Shown: positions 18,793-29,290, numbered from the stretch's first letter. The stretch is 64,000 nucleotides of DNA from an uncultured Mediterraneibacter sp. (GCF_934330165.1 NZ_CAKRGI010000002.1:62001-126000), one strand, 5' to 3'. Translations and numbers: made by a program. Notes: generated by a model not told the origin, from the sequence alone.

Positions 18793-19485
18793 TTAAAGGA
18801 CTTTCCCCGCAGACAGCGGATATTCTTCCGGAACCGGCAGTGTGAATTCCATTTTTTTACCGGTTGCAGGATGGTGGAAACTGAGCCGGAATGCACAGAG
18901 GAGCAGTTTCGGGGAGAAAGTTCCTGTCAGGTTATATTTCCGGTCACCGATCAACGGATGTCCCATATGTGCCATTTGGACACGGATTTGATGATGTCTG
19001 CCGGTATCCAGATGAATTTTAAGCAATGAACAGGAACTGCCGTCAGCAGTTGTTCCGGCTGCAAGTACCTTATAATGAAGTTTTGCAGTCTTTGCCTGCG
19101 GTGTATCTTTGGAGCAGATGTGAGAGGTATTTGAACGTGCATCCTTTACAAGATAATCGGTCAGATCCGCTTCTGCTTCAGAAGGAACTCCTTCTACCAC
19201 TGCAAGGTAATATTTGCCGAAACCGGAAGTTGTCAGCTGGCGTGAAAGCTCTTTGGCGGCTCGGGGAGTCCTGGCAAAGACCATCAGTCCCTCTACAGGC
19301 TGATCCAGCCGGTGAATCAGGGCGAGATAAGGGGAACGGGATTCTTTCCTGAGATGATTTTTTAAAATACTGACCAGGTCAGGTGTTCTGATTCGGCTCG
19401 TCTGTGTCGGAACACCGGAAGGTTTATGGCAGACCAGGATTTCCTGATCTTCAAAAAGAATCCGGGGAATTTTAGATAATGACAT
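18793..19485 (-). CDS. RluA-family RNA pseudouridine synthase
   Basis: 230 residues. Isomerises uridine to pseudouridine in rRNA or tRNA. The catalytic motif HRLDQPVEGLMVFA (Asp in HRLD) takes the place of the more common HRLDxxTSG, a variant seen in one RluA subgroup. KLLLCAFRLSFHHP near the C-terminus and GRHHQIRVQ are conserved family motifs. No S4 domain is present. I start at ATG 19485, which has AAAGGACG seven bases upstream; an in-frame ATG at 19572 would add 29 unrelated residues. The target RNA cannot be read from the sequence. Confidence 0.88.
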   Translation of the reverse strand: MSLSKIPRILFEDQEILVCHKPSGVPTQTSRIRTPDLVSILKNHLRKESRSPYLALIHRLDQPVEGLMVFARTPRAAKELSRQLTTSGFGKYYLAVVEGVPSEAEADLTDYLVKDARSNTSHICSKDTPQAKTAKLHYKVLAAGTTADGSSCSLLKIHLDTGRHHQIRVQMAHMGHPLIGDRKYNLTGTFSPKLLLCAFRLSFHHPATGKKMEFTLPVPEEYPLSAGKVL

Positions 19486-19597
19486 AGAAATACGTCCTTT
19501 CTTTGTAGTTTCTTGACAATTTTCGTGGCAGCGTCTAAACTGAATTATGATATAAATGAAAGAACAGGTCAAGCCTTTAAGGAGGAAATACCCTATT

Positions 19598-20815
19598 ATG
19601 GATCATAAATGGGAACAATTTGGAGATGAAATAAAGCAATCAGTTCAGGATGCAGTGGAACGCGGCGATTTCAGCCGGCTGAATCAGACGGTAAATGACT
19701 CTGTGAGCAGAGCGGCAGATGCAATCTCACGGGGAATGAAAAATGGCGGCCGGTATCGGGATCAAAATCCGAATCCCGGAATGGCAGGCAGTGGGAACGG
19801 GGCAGGTGCCTCATTGAACAGGTCAGGACAGCAGAATGTCAGACCACAGTATCCGGCACAAAGTCAGGTGCGTTATCTGAAGGGAACGTCAGAAAAGATC
19901 GGAGGTGTCTTCCTTGCGGTGACAGGCGGAGCCTTTGGAATCGTGACACTTGCAGCAACGATCATCATGCTTGTAATGGTGGCGGTCACCACTGCCGGGG
20001 CAGCAACGATTGCCGGCACGCTGATCTGCGTATTTTTCTTTCTGATCTTTGCAGGAATGTTCGGGAAGGGAATCGGGATGGTAAGTCTGGTGAGCCGTTT
20101 CAGAAGTTATGTGAAAGTGATCGGTGAACGCGAATTCTGCGATCTGGGAGAACTGGCAACAAGAACGGACCGGGATTTGAAAAAAATCCTCAAAGATGTG
20201 AAAAAGATGATTGGCAAAGGATGGTTCAGGCAGGGGCATCTGGATGAAAATGAGAAGTGCCTTATCGTCAGTGAGGATGCATGGCGTCAGTACCGCAGCA
20301 CGATGGAAAATATCCACAGGCAGCAGGCAGAAAAAGAAGCAGCCGAAGAAAGACTGAAGCAGGAATATGACAGCCTGACGCCGGAAGTAAAAAAAGTGAT
20401 CCAGACCGGAGATGAATTTGTAAAGCAGATCCGGGAGGCAAATAAAGCGATCCCCGGAGAAGAGATTTCAGCAAAGATTTCTCATATGGAAATGCTGGTG
20501 GATAAAATTTTTGACCGCGTAGAGCAGAATCCGGCATCAGTTGGGGATATCAGAAAGCTGATGGAATATTATCTTCCAACTACGATCAAATTACTCCAGG
20601 CATATCAGGATCTGGATGCACAGCCGGTGCAGGGAGAAAATATCATTTCTTCCAAAAAGGAGATTGAGAAGACATTGGATACTCTGAATGTAGCATTTGA
20701 AAAATTGCTGGATGATTTATTTCAGGAAACTGCGTGGGATGTATCTACAGATATTTCTGTACTGCATACCATGCTGGCACAAGAAGGACTGACAGAGGAT
20801 GGTCTGAAAAAATAA
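19598..20815 (+). CDS. XpaC-like (5-bromo-4-chloroindolyl phosphate hydrolysis) family membrane protein
   Basis: 405 residues. An N-terminal charged region rich in Gly/Asn/Gln (about 1-100), then two adjoining membrane helices (about 105-160: GGVFLAVTGGAFGIVTLAATIIMLVMV and TLICVFFFLIFAGMFGKGIGM). The C-terminal helical domain (RQGHLDENEKCLIVSEDAWRQY, LMEYYLPTTIKLLQAYQDLDAQ) matches the XpaC family. I choose ATG 19598 because AAGGAGG is upstream, though 12 bases away; an earlier ATG at 19556 lacks a site. It lies 22 bases before the TelA-like gene. XpaC/TelA pairs are linked to stress or toxic-anion tolerance, but the activity is not known. Confidence 0.85.
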   Translation: MDHKWEQFGDEIKQSVQDAVERGDFSRLNQTVNDSVSRAADAISRGMKNGGRYRDQNPNPGMAGSGNGAGASLNRSGQQNVRPQYPAQSQVRYLKGTSEKIGGVFLAVTGGAFGIVTLAATIIMLVMVAVTTAGAATIAGTLICVFFFLIFAGMFGKGIGMVSLVSRFRSYVKVIGEREFCDLGELATRTDRDLKKILKDVKKMIGKGWFRQGHLDENEKCLIVSEDAWRQYRSTMENIHRQQAEKEAAEERLKQEYDSLTPEVKKVIQTGDEFVKQIREANKAIPGEEISAKISHMEMLVDKIFDRVEQNPASVGDIRKLMEYYLPTTIKLLQAYQDLDAQPVQGENIISSKKEIEKTLDTLNVAFEKLLDDLFQETAWDVSTDISVLHTMLAQEGLTEDGLKK

Positions 20816-20837
20816 AGAGCAGATGGAGGACGAAAAG

Positions 20838-21971
20838 ATGAGTGATGAGTTTAAGGATGTGAGTACAGTTCCAACCCTGACGCTGGAGCCGTTCCAGCCG
20901 GAAGTGGAAAAGCAGGCTGTTGTAAAGACAGAGGAACCGCCGATGGATGAGACGATCCTGACCGAAGAAGAACGGAAGATGGTGGATGAATTTGCAAAGC
21001 AGATCGATCTGACCAATTCCGGTCTGGTACTTCAATATGGAGCCGGTACGCAGAAGAAGATGGCAGATTTCTCAGAGTCAGCACTGGAAAATGTAAAATC
21101 AAAAGATCTCGGTGAGGTGGGAGAACTTTTATCCGGTGTAGTAAAAGAACTGAAATCCTTTGATGAAGAGGAAGAAAAAGGGTTCTTTGGAATCTTTAAA
21201 AAAGCGTCCAACAAGATTGAATCTATGAAGGTAAAATATGCCAGGGCAGAGACGAATGTCAACGAGATCGTGAAAGTACTTGAATCCCATCAGGTGCAGA
21301 TGCTGAAGGATGTTGCTCTTCTGGATAAAATGTATGAACTGAATCTGACTTATTTTAAAGAATTATCCATGTATATCCTGGCCGGAAAGAAGAAGCTGGA
21401 AGAGGCGAGAAGTACCCGGCTGGCAGAGCTGATGGCGAAGGCAGAGCGGACCGGACTGCCGGAAGATGCCCAGGCTGCAAAAGATTTTGACGCAATGTGC
21501 AATCGCTTTGAAAAGAAACTGCATGACCTTGAGCTGACCCGTATGATCTCGATCCAGACAGCACCGCAGATCCGTCTTGTTCAGAATAATGATACACTGA
21601 TGGTTGAAAAGATTCAGTCTACGATCGTAAATACGATTCCGCTCTGGAAGAGTCAGATGGTGCTTGCCCTTGGAGTGGAACATTCCACGCAGGCAGCCGC
21701 AGCACAGCGTCAGGTGACAGATATGACGAACGAACTGCTCAGGAAGAACGCAGAGAAGCTGAAGATAGCAACTGCAGAAACGGCAAAAGAATCAGAACGT
21801 GGTATTGTTGATATCGAGACACTGAAGGCAACAAATGAAACTCTGATCTCGACTTTGGATGAAGTAATGGCAATCCAGAAAGAGGGCAGGGAGAAACGTC
21901 AGGCGGCAGAGGCCGAACTGAAAGTGATGGAGCAGGATCTGAAGACAAAGCTGCTTGAGATCCACAGCTGA
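20838..21971 (+). CDS. TelA-family toxic anion resistance protein
   Basis: 377 residues, almost entirely helical, with the TelA pattern: SGLVLQYGAGTQKKMADFSE near residue 65, GFFGIFKKASNKIESMKVKY, then LTRMISIQTAPQIRLVQNNDTLMVEKIQ and LWKSQMVLALGVEHSTQAA. The family was named for tellurite resistance, but its members act with XpaC-like membrane proteins in envelope stress. Start at ATG 20838 because GGAGG is eight bases upstream. Directly coupled to the XpaC-like gene. Confidence 0.88.
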   Translation: MSDEFKDVSTVPTLTLEPFQPEVEKQAVVKTEEPPMDETILTEEERKMVDEFAKQIDLTNSGLVLQYGAGTQKKMADFSESALENVKSKDLGEVGELLSGVVKELKSFDEEEEKGFFGIFKKASNKIESMKVKYARAETNVNEIVKVLESHQVQMLKDVALLDKMYELNLTYFKELSMYILAGKKKLEEARSTRLAELMAKAERTGLPEDAQAAKDFDAMCNRFEKKLHDLELTRMISIQTAPQIRLVQNNDTLMVEKIQSTIVNTIPLWKSQMVLALGVEHSTQAAAAQRQVTDMTNELLRKNAEKLKIATAETAKESERGIVDIETLKATNETLISTLDEVMAIQKEGREKRQAAEAELKVMEQDLKTKLLEIHS

Positions 21972-22047
21972 TGACAGAACATTGGAGGCACGCTCTGAAT
22001 CCGCAGTTGACGGGATCAGCAATTTCATGATGGAAAAGATAAGATTC

Positions 22048-22076
22048 TTGACACGTTCGGATTTATCAGTTAGAAT
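22048..22076 (+). promoter_or_regulatory. Promoter of the proS T-box leader
   Basis: Perfect -35 TTGACA (22048-22053), 17-base spacer and -10 TAGAAT (22071-22076). Transcription would start near 22083, giving a leader of about 280 bases. Confidence 0.85.
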
Positions 22077-22082
22077 CATCAA

Positions 22083-22322
22083 TGACAGAAAGCGAAGAAC
22101 GGGATTAGTAGATAGAATGAGTGCTTCAGAGAGGAGGCGGCTGGTGTGAGCCTCTGCAGGACGCTATAGAACCGGCCCGGGAGCTGCTGTATGAAAATAC
22201 AGCGTAGAGCCTGCGTTAAAGGCGAAGTGAGTGGATGATGTATGACAGATACATTATTAATTAGGGTGGTACCGCCGAGACATTCGGTCCCTATCGTGGG
22301 GCTGCGTGTCCCGGCGTTTTTC
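22083..22322 (+). ncRNA. T-box riboswitch controlling proS
   Basis: The leader carries the T-box core AGGGTGGTACCGC (22263-22275), which pairs with the acceptor end of uncharged tRNA, and a stem I region with the conserved GGTGTGAGCC-type loop (about 22142-22152) followed by a GAACCGGCCCGGGAG segment. A CCG there could be the proline specifier codon; this is tentative. The terminator is CGCCGAGACA (22273-22282) with TGTCCCGGCG (22307-22316) and a T run. The T-box overlaps its left arm, so uncharged tRNA-Pro should favour read-through into proS. Confidence 0.9.
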
Positions 22323-22364
22323 GTTTACGTGAGTAATGAGTAAAAAGGACAGAGAAGGAGAAGT

Positions 22365-23804
22365 ATGATGGCAAAGAAGTTAGTACAGAATATCACTGCC
22401 AGAGAAGAAGATTTCGCACAGTGGTACACAGATGTAGTGCGTGAGGCAAAATTATGTGATTATTCAGGCGTAAAAGGCTGCATGAATTATCTCCCGAATG
22501 GGTATGCATTATGGGAGAATATCCAGAAGGAACTGGATGCACGTTTTAAAGAGACAGGTGTAGAAAATGTATATCTTCCGGTTATGATCCCGGAAAGCCT
22601 TCTTCAGAAAGAAAAGGATCATATTGAAGGATTTGCACCGGAAGTTGCATGGGTGACTCATGGAGGAACAGAACCACTTCAGGAAAGATTTTGTATCCGC
22701 CCGACATCTGAGACACTGTTCTGCGATGTGTGGAGCAAGACAGTACAGTCTTATCGTGATCTGCCAAAAGTATGGAATCAGTGGTGTTCTGTTCTGCGTT
22801 GGGAGAAGACGACAAGACCGTTCCTGCGTTCCAGAGAATTTTTATGGCAGGAAGGACATACGATCCATGCCACATATGAAGAGGCAGAAGAGCGTACAAA
22901 GCAGATGTGGAGAGTCTACAGAGACTTCGTACAGGATGTCCTGGCAATCCCGGTAGTATCAGGCCGCAAGACAGAGAGTGAAAAATTTGCGGGAGCTCAG
23001 GATACTTACACGATCGAAGCACTGATGCACGATGGAAAAGCTCTTCAGTCAGGAACCAGCCATTTCTTTGGAAGTGCATTCCCGAACGCATTCGGTATCC
23101 AGTATTCAGATAAAAATAATGAACTGCATGAAGTTTACGAGACATCCTGGGGAATGTCTACAAGAGTGATCGGAGCATTGATCATGGTACACGGCGATGA
23201 CAGCGGTCTTGTGATTCCACCGAGAGTTGCACCGGTTCAGACGATGGTGATCCCGATCGCCCAGCATAAGGAAGGCGTACTTGATAAGGCGAATGAACTT
23301 CTTGATACACTGAAGGCAGCAGGATACAAAGCGAAGATCGATGATTCAGACAAAGCACCGGGATGGAAGTTCAGCGGACAGGAGATCCTCGGAATCCCGA
23401 CACGTATTGAGATCGGACCGAAGGATATCGAGAATAACCAGGCAGTTATCGTTCGTCGTGATACAAGAGAAAAGATCGTAGTTTCTCTCGATGAGATCAC
23501 AACAAAGCTGGCAGAGGTTCTTGAGACGATGCAGAAGGATATGTTCGAGAAAGCAAAGACATTCCTTGAGGCACATATCAATACAGCAACTACCATGGAC
23601 GAGATGAACGAGAAATTCAATGAAAATCTTGGATTTATCAAGGCAATGTGGTGCGGTGACGAAGCGTGTGAAGAAGAGATCAAAGCCCAGACAGGCGGAG
23701 CAACTTCCAGATGTATCCCGGAGGAAGAAGAACAGCTTTCCGATGTATGTATCTGCTGCGGCAAGCCTGCAAGGCACATGGTATACTGGGGCAAAGCATA
23801 TTGA
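22365..23804 (+). CDS. proS: Prolyl-tRNA synthetase, short (archaeal/eukaryotic-like) form
   Basis: 479 residues. Charges tRNA-Pro. The class II motifs ([47 protein letters not shown]) and the C-terminal Cys-containing zinc-like domain ([20 protein letters not shown]) mark the short ProRS type without the bacterial editing insertion, common in clostridia. Two ATG codons (22365 and 22368) follow GGAG; either may be used. Controlled by the upstream T-box. Confidence 0.95.
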   Translation: MMAKKLVQNITAREEDFAQWYTDVVREAKLCDYSGVKGCMNYLPNGYALWENIQKELDARFKETGVENVYLPVMIPESLLQKEKDHIEGFAPEVAWVTHGGTEPLQERFCIRPTSETLFCDVWSKTVQSYRDLPKVWNQWCSVLRWEKTTRPFLRSREFLWQEGHTIHATYEEAEERTKQMWRVYRDFVQDVLAIPVVSGRKTESEKFAGAQDTYTIEALMHDGKALQSGTSHFFGSAFPNAFGIQYSDKNNELHEVYETSWGMSTRVIGALIMVHGDDSGLVIPPRVAPVQTMVIPIAQHKEGVLDKANELLDTLKAAGYKAKIDDSDKAPGWKFSGQEILGIPTRIEIGPKDIENNQAVIVRRDTREKIVVSLDEITTKLAEVLETMQKDMFEKAKTFLEAHINTATTMDEMNEKFNENLGFIKAMWCGDEACEEEIKAQTGGATSRCIPEEEEQLSDVCICCGKPARHMVYWGKAY

Positions 23805-23831
23805 TTTTAAAATGAATTTTATTCTATAAAA

Positions 23832-23882
23832 ATAGCAGAGTATATTCTTTGGTCTAAAGAGAGTGTACTCTGTTATTTTTTT
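23832..23882 (+). terminator. Terminator after proS
   Basis: An imperfect stem of about 17 bp (23832-23850 with 23856-23875, some G-U pairs) followed by a run of seven or more T. Confidence 0.75.
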
Positions 23883-23904
23883 GTGTCAAAAATGCGAAAA
23901 AGCC

Positions 23905-23933
23905 TTGACTTTCGGCGATAAACGTAATAAACT
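23905..23933 (+). promoter_or_regulatory. Promoter of the rpsL-rpsG-fusA-tuf genes
   Basis: TTGACT (23905-23910), 17-base spacer, TAAACT (23928-23933). It lies between the proS terminator and rpsL, about 120 bases before the rpsL ATG. Confidence 0.6.
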
Positions 23934-24055
23934 GAACGAGCGTGCGAAAAAAGGCAATGTTCTTTTGATGCACAAAAAAGGATAATGATTTGATTATCCG
24001 CAGCCCCTTGAGGCATAAGCCCAAGGTAACGAATAATTCATAGGAGGTGAAAAGA

Positions 24056-24475
24056 ATGCCAACATTTAACCAGTTAGTTAGAAAAGGACGTCAGACTTCT
24101 GAGAAGAAATCTACAGCACCGGCACTTCAGAAAGGATACAACTCACTGAAGAAGCGTGCAACTAATGTATCTGCACCACAGAAGAGAGGTGTGTGTACAG
24201 CAGTTAAGACAGCTACACCTAAGAAGCCTAACTCAGCTCTGAGAAAGATCGCCAGAGTTCGTCTGTCAAACGGAATCGAAGTAACAAGCTACATCCCGGG
24301 TGAAGGACACAACCTTCAGGAGCATAGCGTAGTTATGATCCGTGGAGGAAGAGTTAAGGACCTGCCAGGTACAAGATACCACATCATCCGTGGAACACTT
24401 GATACAGCAGGTGTTGCTAAGAGAAGACAGGCTCGTTCTAAATACGGTGCTAAGAGACCGAAAGACGCTAAATAA
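24056..24475 (+). CDS. rpsL: 30S ribosomal protein S12
   Basis: 139 residues. Begins [12 protein letters not shown] and contains the decoding-site segment [18 protein letters not shown] and the loop [28 protein letters not shown] 24056 follows a perfect AGGAGGTG. First gene of the str-type cluster; rpoB/rpoC are not immediately upstream, since proS takes that place. Confidence 0.97.
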   Translation: MPTFNQLVRKGRQTSEKKSTAPALQKGYNSLKKRATNVSAPQKRGVCTAVKTATPKKPNSALRKIARVRLSNGIEVTSYIPGEGHNLQEHSVVMIRGGRVKDLPGTRYHIIRGTLDTAGVAKRRQARSKYGAKRPKDAK

Positions 24476-24687
24476 GAAGTCGCGGATCGCAGTATAGTAT
24501 TTCAGATTAAGTGTAACTAATAGTTAAATCGTATCACAAACAGAACTATGATTAGTCGTAGGTTGCGGATGCTATATAGATTTCGCGGCTGCGAGCACAT
24601 GGAATGTGATCTCATAGAAAGACACATGTGAGTACCGATGAATTAATCCCGGTAAAACCGGAAAATATGATTAAGGAGGGAAGGACC

Positions 24688-25158
24688 GTGCCACGTAAAG
24701 GACATACTCAGAAGAGAGATGTATTAGCGGATCCAATATACAACAATAAAGTTGTTACCAAACTTATCAACAACATCATGCTGGATGGTAAGAAAGGCGT
24801 AGCACAGAAGATTGTATACGGAGCATTTGAAAGAGTAGAAGCTAAGGCTGAGAAGCCGGCTATTGAAGTGTTTGAAGAGGCTATGAACAACATGATGCCA
24901 GTTCTTGAAGTTAAAGCAAGACGTATCGGTGGAGCAACATACCAGGTACCGATCGAAGTAAGAGCTGACAGAAGACAGGCACTTGCACTTCGCTGGTTGA
25001 CTATGTATTCACGTCAGAGAGGCGAGAAGACACAGGAAGAAAGACTGGCAAATGAAATTCTTGATGCAGCTAACAACACAGGTGGAGCTGTAAAGAGAAA
25101 AGAAGATATGCACAAGATGGCAGAAGCGAACAAAGCGTTTGCTCACTATCGTTTCTAA
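24688..25158 (+). CDS. rpsG: 30S ribosomal protein S7
   Basis: 156 residues, exactly the family length, when started at GTG 24688 ([15 protein letters not shown]) with AAGGAGGG upstream; an in-frame GTG at 24628 would add 20 unlikely residues. Family segments [20 protein letters not shown] and [13 protein letters not shown] are present. A spacer of 212 bases separates it from rpsL. Confidence 0.96.
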   Translation: MPRKGHTQKRDVLADPIYNNKVVTKLINNIMLDGKKGVAQKIVYGAFERVEAKAEKPAIEVFEEAMNNMMPVLEVKARRIGGATYQVPIEVRADRRQALALRWLTMYSRQRGEKTQEERLANEILDAANNTGGAVKRKEDMHKMAEANKAFAHYRF

Positions 25159-25179
25159 TTATTTTAGGAGGAAAAAATC

Positions 25180-27297
25180 TTGGCTGGAAGAGAATATCCA
25201 TTAGAGAGAACCAGAAATATCGGTATTATGGCTCATATTGATGCTGGTAAGACTACACTGACAGAGCGTATTCTTTACTATACCGGTGTTAACTATAAGA
25301 TTGGTGATACTCATGAAGGTACTGCTACCATGGACTGGATGGAACAGGAGCAGGAAAGAGGTATCACAATTACTTCAGCCGCTACAACATGTCACTGGAC
25401 ATTGGAAGAGAAGACAAAAGTGAAACCGGGTGCGTTAGAGCATCGTATCAATATCATTGATACTCCGGGACACGTTGACTTCACTGTAGAGGTTGAGCGT
25501 TCACTCCGTGTACTTGATGGAGCTGTCGGCGTATTCTGTGCTAAGGGTGGTGTTGAGCCTCAGTCAGAGAACGTATGGCGTCAGGCAGACACATACAACG
25601 TACCACGTATGGCATTCATCAATAAGATGGACATCCTTGGTGCTGATTTCTACAACGCTGTAGATCAGATCAAGACAAGACTTGGAAAGAACGCAATCTG
25701 TCTTCAGCTCCCAATCGGAAAAGAAGACGAATTCAAGGGAATCATCGACCTGTTCGAGATGCAGGCCTACATCTACAATGATGAGAAGGGTGATGACATC
25801 TCTGTAACAGACATTCCTGAAGAAATGAAGGATGAAGCAGAACTTTATCATACAGAACTCGTTGAGAAGATCTGCGAGCTGGATGATGACCTTATGATGG
25901 AATACCTTGAGGGTGAAGAACCTTCAGTTGATGCAATGAAAGCAGTTCTGAGAAAAGCTACATGTGAGTGTACTGCTGTTCCGGTATGCTGTGGTACTGC
26001 ATACAGAAATAAAGGTGTTCAGAAACTCCTTGATGCGATCATCGAGTTTATGCCGGCTCCAACAGACATCCCGGCTATCGAGGGTGTTGATGAAGACGGA
26101 AACGATGTAGTAAGACACTCTTCTGATGAAGAGCCGTTCTCTGCTCTCGTATTCAAAATTATGACAGACCCATTCGTAGGTAAGCTTGCTTACTTCCGTG
26201 TATATTCAGGTATTATGAACTCCGGTTCTTATGTACTGAATGCTACAAAGAATAAAAAAGAGCGTGTTGGACGTATCCTTCAGATGCATGCCAACAAGCG
26301 TGAAGAGCTGGATAAAGTATATTCAGGAGATATCGCTGCAGCGATCGGATTCAAGTTCTCTACAACAGGAGATACGATCTGTGATGAGCAGCATCCTGTA
26401 ATTCTTGAGTCCATGGAATTCCCGGAGCCGGTTATCGAGCTTGCTATCGAGCCTAAGACTAAGGCTTCTCAGGGAAAACTTGGAGAGTCTCTTGCAAAAC
26501 TTGCAGAAGAAGACCCGACATTCCGTGCTCATACAAACCAGGAAACTGGACAGACGATCATCGCCGGTATGGGTGAGCTTCATCTGGAGATCATCGTAGA
26601 CAGACTTCTTCGTGAGTTCAAGGTTGAGGCCAACGTAGGTGCACCTCAGGTTGCTTACAAAGAGTCCATCACAAAACCGGTTGATGTTGACAGCAAGTAT
26701 GCTAAGCAGTCCGGTGGACGTGGACAGTACGGACACTGTAAAGTTAAATTCGAGCCAATGGATGTCAACGGTGAGGAGACATACAAGTTCGAGTCTACTG
26801 TAGTCGGAGGAGCTATTCCGAAGGAATACATCCCGGCAGTAGGCGAAGGTATTGAGGAAGCTATGAAGTCTGGTATCCTTGGAGGATTCCCGGTAGTTGG
26901 TGTTCATGCTAACGTATACGACGGATCTTACCATGAAGTCGATTCCAGTGAGATGGCATTCCACATCGCCGGTTCTCTTGCATTCAAGGATGCAATGAAG
27001 CAGGGATCACCTGTACTTCTTGAGCCTATCATGAAGGTAGAGGTTACAATGCCTGAAGAATATATGGGAGATATCATCGGAGACCTGAACTCACGTCGTG
27101 GACGTATCGAAGGTATGGATGATCTCGGTGGTGGAAAGATCGTACGTGCGTATGTTCCACTGTCAGAAATGTTCGGATACTCTACAGACCTTCGTTCCAG
27201 AACTCAGGGACGTGGTAACTACTCAATGTTCTTCGAGAAATACGAGCCAGTACCGAAGTCTGTACAGGAGAAGGTATTATCCAATAAAAATGCCTAA
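25180..27297 (+). CDS. fusA: Elongation factor G
   Basis: 705 residues, normal length. GTPase motifs: P loop [15 protein letters not shown], switch [19 protein letters not shown] and NKMD. Catalyses ribosomal translocation. The start is a TTG at 25180, eight bases after GGAGG; no ATG or GTG fits better. Follows rpsG by 21 bases. Confidence 0.97.
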   Translation: MAGREYPLERTRNIGIMAHIDAGKTTLTERILYYTGVNYKIGDTHEGTATMDWMEQEQERGITITSAATTCHWTLEEKTKVKPGALEHRINIIDTPGHVDFTVEVERSLRVLDGAVGVFCAKGGVEPQSENVWRQADTYNVPRMAFINKMDILGADFYNAVDQIKTRLGKNAICLQLPIGKEDEFKGIIDLFEMQAYIYNDEKGDDISVTDIPEEMKDEAELYHTELVEKICELDDDLMMEYLEGEEPSVDAMKAVLRKATCECTAVPVCCGTAYRNKGVQKLLDAIIEFMPAPTDIPAIEGVDEDGNDVVRHSSDEEPFSALVFKIMTDPFVGKLAYFRVYSGIMNSGSYVLNATKNKKERVGRILQMHANKREELDKVYSGDIAAAIGFKFSTTGDTICDEQHPVILESMEFPEPVIELAIEPKTKASQGKLGESLAKLAEEDPTFRAHTNQETGQTIIAGMGELHLEIIVDRLLREFKVEANVGAPQVAYKESITKPVDVDSKYAKQSGGRGQYGHCKVKFEPMDVNGEETYKFESTVVGGAIPKEYIPAVGEGIEEAMKSGILGGFPVVGVHANVYDGSYHEVDSSEMAFHIAGSLAFKDAMKQGSPVLLEPIMKVEVTMPEEYMGDIIGDLNSRRGRIEGMDDLGGGKIVRAYVPLSEMFGYSTDLRSRTQGRGNYSMFFEKYEPVPKSVQEKVLSNKNA

Positions 27298-27321
27298 AAT
27301 ATTATAAAAGGCTTGAAAATC

Positions 27322-27352
27322 GGCTAAGTTTGAAATATAATCAAACTTAGCC
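27322..27352 (+). repeat. Perfect 12-bp inverted repeat between fusA and tuf
   Basis: GGCTAAGTTTGA (27322-27333) and TCAAACTTAGCC (27341-27352) enclose a 7-base loop. A second weak hairpin (GCCC...GGGC, near 27375-27391) followed by a short T run precedes the tuf ribosome site. Together they could adjust the EF-G to EF-Tu ratio by partial termination or RNA processing. Confidence 0.65.
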
Positions 27353-27420
27353 AGGTTTAAAATCGAAACCAAAACTAAGTTGCCCCATATCGGGCTATAT
27401 TTTTAAGGAGGATATTCAAA

Positions 27421-28614
27421 ATGGCAAAGGCTAAATTTGAAAGAAACAAACCGCATTGTAATATCGGTACTATCGGTCACGTTGACCACGGTAAGACAAC
27501 TCTTACAGCTGCTATCACAAAAGTACTTTCTCACAGAGTAGAAGGTAACGCATCTGTAGATTTCGAGAACATCGATAAAGCTCCAGAAGAGAGAGAGCGT
27601 GGAATCACAATCTCTACAGCACACGTTGAGTATGAGACAGCTAACCGTCACTACGCACACGTTGACTGCCCAGGACATGCTGACTACGTTAAGAACATGA
27701 TCACAGGAGCTGCTCAGATGGACGGAGCTATCCTTGTTGTAGCTGCTACTGACGGAGTTATGGCTCAGACTAAAGAGCATATCCTTCTGTCCCGTCAGGT
27801 TAACGTACCATACATCGTTGTATTCATGAACAAATGTGATATGGTTGATGACGAAGAACTTCTTGAACTCGTAGAGATGGAAATCCGTGAAGTACTTAGC
27901 GAGTATGACTTCCCAGGCGATGACACACCGATCATCCAGGGATCAGCTCTTAAGGCTCTTGAAGATCCAGACGGAGAGTGGGGAGACAAGATCATGGAAC
28001 TTATGGACGCTGTTGACGAGTGGATCCCAACTCCAGAGCGTGCTACAGATAAGCCATTCCTGATGCCAGTAGAGGACGTATTCTCTATCACAGGACGTGG
28101 AACAGTTGCAACTGGTAGAGTAGAGCGTGGAACACTTCACGTATCTGACGAAGTTGAAATCATCGGTATCCACGATGACGTTAAGAAGACTGTTGTAACA
28201 GGTATCGAGATGTTCCGTAAGCTTCTTGACGAGGCTCAGGCTGGAGATAACATCGGAGCACTTCTTCGTGGTATCCAGAGAACAGAGATCGAAAGAGGAC
28301 AGGTTCTTATTAAACCAGGTACAGTAAACTGCCATAAGAAATTCACATGCCAGGTTTACGTACTGACAAAAGACGAGGGTGGACGTCATACTCCATTCTT
28401 CAACAACTACCGTCCACAGTTCTACTTCAGAACAACAGACGTAACAGGTGTTTGCGATCTTCCGGAAGGCGTAGAGATGTGCATGCCTGGAGATAACGTA
28501 GAGATGACAGTTGAACTGATTCATCCAGTAGCTATGGAGGAAGGTCTTCGTTTCGCTATCCGTGAGGGTGGACGTACAGTAGGATCAGGAACTGTAGCTT
28601 CTATCATCGAGTAA
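27421..28614 (+). CDS. tuf: Elongation factor Tu
   Basis: 397 residues, normal length. Delivers aminoacyl-tRNA to the ribosome. P loop [27 protein letters not shown] and NKCD are present. AAGGAGG precedes the ATG. Its last 54 bases contain the left copy of a 30-bp repeat (28561-28590) found again at 38967-38996, so this 3' end looks like the integration site of the island that follows. Confidence 0.98.
   Translation: MAKAKFERNKPHCNIGTIGHVDHGKTTLTAAITKVLSHRVEGNASVDFENIDKAPEERERGITISTAHVEYETANRHYAHVDCPGHADYVKNMITGAAQMDGAILVVAATDGVMAQTKEHILLSRQVNVPYIVVFMNKCDMVDDEELLELVEMEIREVLSEYDFPGDDTPIIQGSALKALEDPDGEWGDKIMELMDAVDEWIPTPERATDKPFLMPVEDVFSITGRGTVATGRVERGTLHVSDEVEIIGIHDDVKKTVVTGIEMFRKLLDEAQAGDNIGALLRGIQRTEIERGQVLIKPGTVNCHKKFTCQVYVLTKDEGGRHTPFFNNYRPQFYFRTTDVTGVCDLPEGVEMCMPGDNVEMTVELIHPVAMEEGLRFAIREGGRTVGSGTVASIIE
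28561..28590 (+). repeat. Left attachment-site core (attL) inside tuf
   Basis: 30 bases starting CGTGAGGGTGGACG, within tuf codons [10 protein letters not shown]. Matches 38967-38996 in 28 of 30 positions, in the same orientation. Both differences fall at third codon positions of tuf. Confidence 0.65.
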
Positions 28615-28671
28615 TACAATCTGAATATAGATTTGTTATCGCGAGATAACGTTGTTTACAAGCGTAAGATA

Positions 28672-28701
28672 CCCGTAGAACTTTGGTTCTGCGGGTTTTT
28701 C
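28672..28701 (+). terminator. Rho-independent terminator after tuf
   Basis: CCCGTAGAAC (28672-28681) pairs with GTTCTGCGGG (28686-28695, one G-U pair), 4-base loop, then TTTTT. Confidence 0.9.
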
Positions 28702-28791
28702 TGTTGTGTGGAAATATATAAAAGAGTGGAAAAGAGAATAACGAACAGTATAGAAAAACGGTTGCCGGGAGAGTATCCTGACAACCGTTTG

Positions 28792-28810
28792 TGATAACAG
28801 AATGATAACA
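28792..28810 (+). repeat. Tandem TGATAACA boxes near the left end (possible integrase arm sites)
   Basis: TGATAACA at 28792-28799 and 28803-28810, 11 bases apart. The same pair with the same spacing and orientation occurs at 38846-38864 near the right end. Short repeated boxes flanking the core are what lambda-type integrases bind with their N-terminal arm domain. Confidence 0.6.
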
Positions 28811-28830
28811 AAATATATAATTTTCACTTT

Positions 28831-29196
28831 TTAATACCAGGCAGACATTCCTTCTTTTAAAATTTCCCCGGAATTGTAGCCTTCTATGATTTTGCTGATT
28901 GCATGATCTGCAAAAAAAGTTTTTGTAAATTCAGTTGTTGCTGAAGGCCATTCTTCTTCCGTTAAAAGTGGAAGTCCTTCTTCTCTTCTCATGTCATTAA
29001 CAGAATCTCTGAGTTCATTTTGTTCGGCTACAGTAACAATATGAGAAAAATCATTATGTGCCATTTTCTGGATTTCTACAGTTTCATTTAATTTGTCAAT
29101 TAGTATAATTCCATGCATCTCATCTTCATCACCATTTGGAAAATACCAATAAATAAGATATTGATCAGTTTCTTCCATTAATCTAAAAGTAACCAT
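28831..29196 (-). CDS. Hypothetical acidic protein at the left end of the island
   Basis: 121 residues, acidic, no signal peptide or membrane helix. No family recognised. It starts MVTFRLMEETDQYLIYWYF and ends ISKIIEGYNSGEILKEGMSAWY, with TFFADHAISKII in between. The ribosome site (AAAGTGTG) is weak. It points towards tuf, opposite to most island genes. Position and size would suit an immunity or anti-phage accessory protein, but nothing in the sequence proves that. Confidence 0.55.
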   Translation of the reverse strand: MVTFRLMEETDQYLIYWYFPNGDEDEMHGIILIDKLNETVEIQKMAHNDFSHIVTVAEQNELRDSVNDMRREEGLPLLTEEEWPSATTEFTKTFFADHAISKIIEGYNSGEILKEGMSAWY

Positions 29197-29290
29197 TTCG
29201 TCACACTTTCTATAAATGCAAAAATTAAGTTAGATCATAAACCCTGACGGTATTGTCCTCAGTGCCTTTTTTTGACGATAGTATGACAAC

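Noticed and set aside
24476..24687. Structured ribosomal leader between rpsL and rpsG
   Set aside because: Several short complementary segments exist, but none forms a convincing conserved structure by eye.
27943..28524. Long open frame antisense to tuf
   Set aside because: Mirror effect of the strongly biased codon use of tuf; no ribosome site and unnatural Cys/Ser/Leu-rich composition.
28753..28792. Hairpin AAACGGTTG...CAACCGTTT as an RNA gene or transposon end
   Set aside because: A single short inverted repeat without a T run, partner copy or flanking duplication. It could belong to the attachment region, but the evidence is thin.
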